DNA of 64,000 bases from NCBI GenBank assembly GCA_028703945.1, contig JAQVLW010000004.1:1-64000 (forward strand). The letters run 5' to 3'. Within the stretch, counting starts at the first letter, position 1. Every line of letters begins with the position of its first letter. The DNA is from Aliarcobacter sp. GTDB taxonomy: Bacteria > Campylobacterota > Campylobacteria > Campylobacterales > Arcobacteraceae. The position numbers and the translations under genes were made by a program. The notes under the pieces were generated by a model. The model did no database searches and was not told the DNA's origin. It saw only the letters and a list, made by a program, of their open reading frames with translations. Below, one piece after another: positions 59,589 through 64,000 of the stretch.

Positions 59589-60940
59589 TGAAACAAATTT
59601 TGTGGTTTAGACGAGACTTAAGAATAAACGATAGTGCAATTTTAGCTTATGCAAAAGATGAAGTATTGCCTATATTTATTTTTGATAAAAATATTTTAGA
59701 CAAACTTGATAAAGATGATAAAAGAGTAACTTTTATATATGAATCTGTTTTAAAATTAAAAGAAAATCTAAAAAAATTAGGTCTAAATTTAGCCATATTT
59801 TATTCAACTCCAAAAGAGGTTTTTCAAACTCTTAAAACTCAAGGCTTTGATAGCATTTTATGTTCAGTTGATTTTGATAATTATGCTAAAAAAAGAGATG
59901 AAGAGATAACTAAAATCATCCCAATACAAACTTTTACAGATTCTTTTATTACTCATCCAAATGATTGTCTAAAAGCTGATAAAACACCCTATAAAGTCTT
60001 TACTCCATACTATAATAACCTAAAATTTATTTGGGATTCTTATAAACTCGAAGAGTTTAAAACAAATAAAAATCTAAAATTAATCCCTTTTGATTTTGAG
60101 TTTATTCCAACACTTGAAAACATGGGTTTTATAAAACAAACTTTGCCACAGTTTTTACAAAAAAGTGCAGATGAACTACTCCTAGATTTTGGTCAAAAAA
60201 TAGATAATTACAAAATTGATAGGGATTTTTTTGATAAAAATGCAACTTCAAATCTAGCTGTTCATTTAAGATTTGGTTTAATTTCTCCAAGGCAAGCTTT
60301 TAATAAAATAAAAGAGCTAAAAGCCAGAACTGAAAACAAAGAGTTTTTTATTAGAGAGCTTTTTTGGCGAGAGTTTTATAACTATATTTTGTTTCATTTT
60401 CCAAAAAGTGAAACATCAAATCTAAATGAAATAAAAGTAAACTGGAATGAAGATGAAACAGTTTTTCAAAAATGGTGTGATGGAAACACAGGCGTTCCAA
60501 TAATCGATGCTGCTATGAGATATTTCAACCAAACTGGAACTATGCACAACCGTTTAAGAATGATAGTTTCTTCATATCTAACAAAAAATTTATTAGTTAA
60601 TTGGAAAAAAGGGGAACAATATTTTGCTTCTAAACTTCTTGATTATGAGGCAAGTTCAAATATAGGTTCTTGGCAATGGGCAGCAAGTACAGGAGCTGAT
60701 TCAGTTCCATATTTTAGGATATTTAATCCATATTTACAATCGGCAAAATTCGATAAAGAGGCTATTTTTATAAAATCAGTAATTCCTGAATTAAAAGATA
60801 TAAATACAAAACTCATTCATAGTGAAAATGGTGTTCAATCAAATATATTTTTGGATTATCCAAAACAAATAGTTTCAATAGAATTTTCAAGAAAAAGAGC
60901 AATTGAAGAGTTCAAAAGAGCGAACAATGAAAAATCTTGA
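59588..60940 (+). CDS. phrB: Deoxyribodipyrimidine photolyase (CPD class I-like)
   Basis: Repairs UV-induced pyrimidine dimers with blue light through FADH-. N-terminal antenna domain start ILWFRRDLRINDS; FAD/DNA-binding domain with IRELFWREFYNYI, WCDGNTGVPIIDAAMRYF, TMHNRLRMIVSSYLTKNLL, and the WQWAASTG segment. 450 aa, full length. The Trp chain residues (W in WKKGEQYF, WQWA) are visible. Overlaps the FAD oxidoreductase gene by 14 nt. Confidence 0.94.
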   Translation: MKQILWFRRDLRINDSAILAYAKDEVLPIFIFDKNILDKLDKDDKRVTFIYESVLKLKENLKKLGLNLAIFYSTPKEVFQTLKTQGFDSILCSVDFDNYAKKRDEEITKIIPIQTFTDSFITHPNDCLKADKTPYKVFTPYYNNLKFIWDSYKLEEFKTNKNLKLIPFDFEFIPTLENMGFIKQTLPQFLQKSADELLLDFGQKIDNYKIDRDFFDKNATSNLAVHLRFGLISPRQAFNKIKELKARTENKEFFIRELFWREFYNYILFHFPKSETSNLNEIKVNWNEDETVFQKWCDGNTGVPIIDAAMRYFNQTGTMHNRLRMIVSSYLTKNLLVNWKKGEQYFASKLLDYEASSNIGSWQWAASTGADSVPYFRIFNPYLQSAKFDKEAIFIKSVIPELKDINTKLIHSENGVQSNIFLDYPKQIVSIEFSRKRAIEEFKRANNEKS

Positions 60941-62348
60941 TATTGCTGTTATTGGAAGTGGAATAGGTGGGAGTTTAATCTCTGCTTTAAATAAAAACAA
61001 AGATTTAATCCTTTTTGAAAAGGATAAAATCTTAGGTGGTTGTGCTTCAACTTTTAAAAGAAATGCCGCTTATTTTAATGCAGGAGCCACAACTTTTGTA
61101 GGTTATGAAAATAATCATCCAATCAAAAATATTTTTGATGAAGTAGGAGTTATTCCAAATGTTATCCAAAGTAAAATAGCAATTAGAACCATTCAAAATA
61201 GAAAAATCGTAGATAGAATACAAAATTTTGAAGAGTTTTTGACTCAATTAAACAGCGTTTATTATCACAAAAACAATAGAATTTTTTGGAAAACAATCAA
61301 AGAAATAGATGAAAAATTTTGGAATTTAAAAAAAGTATATTTTGCAAAATATGGTTTTCAAGAATATTTTAAAACAGCTTTGTTTGTAGCTGAACTTCTA
61401 AAAGAGTTTGGATTTATGCTTTTTAAAACAGCAGATGGATATATAAATGAAATTTTGCCAAATATCTCAAAAGAGTATAAAGCTTTTATAAATGCGCAAC
61501 TTTTAATAACTCTTCAAACAGATTCAAAAGATTTATCACTATTAGCCATGAGTTTGGGTTTAGCTTATCCATTTCATAAGGTTTTTTATCCAATTGGCGG
61601 AATGGGGCAAATAATAGAAGATTTATTAAGAGATGTAAATGTTCAAAATAAAGAAGAGATAATTTCTATAAAAAAAGAGCAAAATAAATATAGATTAATC
61701 TCCACAAAAGATGAATATTTAGCTTCAAAAGTGATATTAAACTCAGCAATTTTTGAAAGTTCAAAACTATTTTTAGATGAAAATATAAAAAAATATTACG
61801 ATAAATTTTCATTTTCAGACCAAAGTGCTTTTGTGGTTTATTTGAAGTTAGATTCAAAAGAGAAACTTTTACATCACTATCAAATTATTTTAAAAGACAA
61901 TATTCCAAATTGTATTTCAAACTCTTTTTTTATTTCAATTTCAGATATAAATGATGAAAAGTTATCAAAAGATGGTTATTCAATCACTATTTCAACCCAC
62001 TCAAAGGCCATATTTTGGGAAGGTTTAACAAAAGATGAATATGAAGCTAAAAAAGAGTTCACACAAAATTTTATAATAAAAGAGTTTTTGAATAATTTTG
62101 ATAATATAAAACAAGAAAACATAAAAACAATATTTTCAGCCACTTCAAAAACTTTTTATAGATATATAAATAGAACAAATTGTGGCGGAAAACCAATAAC
62201 AGCAAAAACAATTTTTCAACTTCCAAGTTGCAACACGCCATTTGATGGTTTGTACAATGTAGGTGATACGGTTTTTGCAGGTCAAGGTTGGCCAGGAGTT
62301 GCTATTGGAGTTGGGGTTTTAAACAAGGAATTAAATGCAAACAGTTGA
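60927..62348 (+). CDS. FAD-dependent oxidoreductase, phytoene desaturase/CrtI-like
   Basis: 473 aa from ATG 60927 (AGAG 6 nt before; the track's start at 60903 lies in the photolyase gene). Rossmann motif AVIGSGIGGSLISALN at the N-terminus, ALNKNKDLILFEKDKILGGC, and the C-terminal family motif GLYNVGDTVFAGQGWPGVAIG. Resembles CrtI/CrtD-type carotenoid or sterol desaturases, but no carotenoid synthesis gene is in the window. Substrate unknown. Overlaps both neighbours by 14 nt. Confidence 0.86.
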   Translation: MKNLDIAVIGSGIGGSLISALNKNKDLILFEKDKILGGCASTFKRNAAYFNAGATTFVGYENNHPIKNIFDEVGVIPNVIQSKIAIRTIQNRKIVDRIQNFEEFLTQLNSVYYHKNNRIFWKTIKEIDEKFWNLKKVYFAKYGFQEYFKTALFVAELLKEFGFMLFKTADGYINEILPNISKEYKAFINAQLLITLQTDSKDLSLLAMSLGLAYPFHKVFYPIGGMGQIIEDLLRDVNVQNKEEIISIKKEQNKYRLISTKDEYLASKVILNSAIFESSKLFLDENIKKYYDKFSFSDQSAFVVYLKLDSKEKLLHHYQIILKDNIPNCISNSFFISISDINDEKLSKDGYSITISTHSKAIFWEGLTKDEYEAKKEFTQNFIIKEFLNNFDNIKQENIKTIFSATSKTFYRYINRTNCGGKPITAKTIFQLPSCNTPFDGLYNVGDTVFAGQGWPGVAIGVGVLNKELNANS

Positions 62349-63324
62349 ATTAAAAATAGCACCAAAAGATTGGCTCTACATCATCATAATTGGGTCATTT
62401 TTTGGGTTTTTTATATCTTTATGTTTTTATTTTATAAGTTATGATTTACAAAATATTTCAACGATTGTTTTTAGTACTGGAACGGCTATTTTTATCTCTT
62501 TATTTGCATTTTTTTTGATTACAGTTTCAAATAAGTTTATTCTTCCAAAAATAAATAAAAAGTTTTGGTATTTGATTAGTTTTATTTTTTCATTTTTATC
62601 TGGATTTTTGGGTTTTTCTTTTTCTTTTCTTCTTTTTTCATTCGGTGATTTTAAGATTTTGCATATTATTTCACCTTTTTGGATTTATATTTCTATTACT
62701 ATTGGATTTTTGACTTTTTTGGTTGGATTGATTTTGCATCAATTTATCTCAATGAAATACAAAAATGAAGAGATAAAAACGCAAATTTTAGAGACAAAAC
62801 TAAAAGCTTTGGAAAATGAGCTAAATCCACACTTTTTATTTAATGCTTTAAATTCTGTATCAGAGTTGATTTATCAAGATCAAAAAAAAGCTGAAAATGC
62901 TGTGATTGAAATCTCAAAGTTTTTACGAAATGCCATAAATAAAGAGAGTTTGATAACTCTTGAAACTGAACTTTTTATGGTGAAAACCTATGTAAATATC
63001 GAAAATGTGAGATTTGATGAAAAAATAGTTTTAAATATTGCAGATTTTAGTGAATATAAAAATATAAAAATACCAAAGTTTTCTATTCAACTTTTAGTAG
63101 AAAATGCTATAAAACATGGATACTTAGGAAAAGTATTAAATATCGATATAAATTTCTCAAAAGACAAAATAAGAGTACAAAATGATGGGAAAATAGCTAA
63201 TATAGTGAAATTTGGAACGGGTTTATCAAATCTTCAAAAAAGATTGAAACTTCAAAAAGTGGGCAATTTATCATTTGAGATTTTGGATGATAAGATGGTA
63301 TTTACAATTGAATTAAAAGGATAA
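62335..63324 (+). CDS. LytS/YehU-type sensor histidine kinase
   Basis: 329 aa. Four membrane helices in the first 140 residues, then a His_kinase domain: the phospho-accepting motif NELNPHFLFNALNSV (His about 163) and ETELFMVKTYVNIENVRF, with an HATPase core (VENAIKHGYLGK, GTGLSNLQKRL). Together with the LytTR regulator 3 nt downstream it forms a LytS/LytTR system. No separate ligand-binding domain is present; the membrane helices are the likely sensor. Confidence 0.9.
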   Translation: MQTVELKIAPKDWLYIIIIGSFFGFFISLCFYFISYDLQNISTIVFSTGTAIFISLFAFFLITVSNKFILPKINKKFWYLISFIFSFLSGFLGFSFSFLLFSFGDFKILHIISPFWIYISITIGFLTFLVGLILHQFISMKYKNEEIKTQILETKLKALENELNPHFLFNALNSVSELIYQDQKKAENAVIEISKFLRNAINKESLITLETELFMVKTYVNIENVRFDEKIVLNIADFSEYKNIKIPKFSIQLLVENAIKHGYLGKVLNIDINFSKDKIRVQNDGKIANIVKFGTGLSNLQKRLKLQKVGNLSFEILDDKMVFTIELKG

Positions 63325-63327
63325 AAA

Positions 63328-64000
63328 TTGAAAATAATGATAGTTGATGATGAAAGTTTGGCTTTAAGCAGATTAAAAAGGTTATTAAATGAAAATGGAA
63401 TTGAAGATATTACAGCTTTTGATAATCCAATTGAAGCTTTAAAAGAGATAACAAAAACAAAATTTGATGCAGTTTTTCTGGATATTTCTATGCCAAATAT
63501 CACAGGACTTGAATTAGCTGATTCTATTATTCAAGTTGAGCCAAAAACTTTTATTATTTTTCAAACAGCTTATTCAGAGTTTGCACTTGAAGCTTATAAA
63601 AGCGGTGGAATGGGATATTTAGTAAAACCAATTGAGTCAAATGATATAAAAAATATTTTAGAAAAAACCAGAAATTTTAAAAGTTCATCGGACGAACAAT
63701 CAAAAAAAATCTTAGGAAAAAGAGGCGACAAACTTTATTTAATAGATATAAGTGATATTTATTACATCAAAGCAGATTTAGATGAAGTAATTGTACGAAT
63801 CAAAGATGCAGATGCTTATGTAAGAAGAAAGATAGGGGATTTAGAGACACTTTTAAGTGGTAAAAATTTCTTTAGAGTTCACAGATCTTACATCGTAAAT
63901 GTGGATAAAATCAAATCTATGAAAAGTGTAGAACAATCAAAACTACAAATCTCTTTTGATGGAATTGATGAAATAATCACAAGTTCAAAAGAGGGTGCTA
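63328..64000 (+). CDS. LytTR-family response regulator (3' end outside window)
   Basis: Open frame from TTG 63328 (AAGG 7 nt upstream; ATG at codon 4 is possible) to the window end, not in the track because no stop is reached. Receiver domain: VDDESLALSR, phospho-Asp in AVFLDISMPN, Lys in LVKPIES. Followed by a LytTR DNA-binding domain (ISDIYYIKADLDEVIVRIKD, FFRVHRSYIVNVDKIKSM). About 224 codons visible; full-length members run a little longer. Co-operonic with the kinase, photolyase and FAD oxidoreductase. Confidence 0.9.
   Translation, partial: MKIMIVDDESLALSRLKRLLNENGIEDITAFDNPIEALKEITKTKFDAVFLDISMPNITGLELADSIIQVEPKTFIIFQTAYSEFALEAYKSGGMGYLVKPIESNDIKNILEKTRNFKSSSDEQSKKILGKRGDKLYLIDISDIYYIKADLDEVIVRIKDADAYVRRKIGDLETLLSGKNFFRVHRSYIVNVDKIKSMKSVEQSKLQISFDGIDEIITSSKEGA

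Overview
The window is AT-rich chromosomal DNA, densely packed with short spacers and many overlapping start/stop codons, from a campylobacterotan (epsilonproteobacterial) organism. The family Arcobacteraceae (Arcobacter/Aliarcobacter) fits best. The evidence is the long epsilon-type DapD, the long epsilon-type TrmB, the block rluD-flpA-trmB-ftsE-ftsX-(M23 protein), which has the same order as Campylobacter jejuni Cj1280c-Cj1275c, and the many LytTR/OmpR-type regulators. Species assignment is inference, because no rRNA gene is present.

Layout. (1) 1-5082: [NiFe]-hydrogenase maturation operon hypB(partial)-C-D-E-X-A. It includes the rarer hypX, which makes the CO ligand from a formyl donor. 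(2) 5175-12952: a diguanylate cyclase; three small proteins, two of them ZapB/ZapA-like; a pilin-like gene with no normal start codon; priA, dapD and an ABC-F ATPase. (3) 12963-20279, minus strand: a DUF234 protein, a YaiI-family protein, then a cell-envelope cluster of degenerate EnvC-like M23 protein, FtsX, FtsE, TrmB, FlpA-like lipoprotein and RluD-type synthase. rodA is divergent from it with almost no spacer. (4) 21418-30728: a membrane protein and a TonB-like protein, hemL, ppnP, an AtpZ-like protein, rpoD, leuD-leuB and a DHH phosphoesterase. (5) 31100-37266: a HIT protein, the alpha ribosomal operon rpmJ-rpsM-rpsK-rpsD-rpoA-rplQ, gatA and guaB. (6) 37304-46510: an accessory stretch with a SocA/Panacea-like protein, a membrane J-domain protein, a DUF6448 protein, and a metal-homeostasis block. 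That block holds a NicO/RcnA exporter, a CsoR/RcnR-family repressor, two CDF transporters, a SmtB/ArsR repressor and a Zn/Cd P-type ATPase, together with dgkA, a tatA-like gene and a decayed resolvase-type HTH scar. (7) 46625-53988: a DsbA-family protein, a J-domain protein, an ADP-ribosylglycohydrolase, PsiE, a GH3 enzyme, ArgD, an ABC exporter and a pseudo-receiver regulator. (8) 54172-57925: a two-component operon with a DUF1104 protein, a c-type cytochrome and a glycine-zipper protein, then a compact FlaC-like flagellin. (9) 58052-64000: an exonuclease, then YbgA-photolyase-FAD oxidoreductase-LytS kinase-LytTR regulator. The regulator is cut by the window end.

The main non-routine observations are as follows. 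Two genes appear to use ATC or ATT starts (pilin-like 7457, DUF234 13841), which is why the ORF track misses or shortens them. A G-tract motif, GGGGGATGTRAAAT, occurs on both sides of the first CDF gene, beside a CsoR-family repressor whose ligand residues resemble the nickel sensor InrS. A 20-bp ArsR-type operator lies before the SmtB/P-ATPase pair. An 11-bp-period direct repeat typical of OmpR/PhoB regulators lies before the glycine-zipper gene, just downstream of a cognate-looking regulator and kinase. No CRISPR array, intact insertion sequence, prophage, rRNA or tRNA gene was seen.
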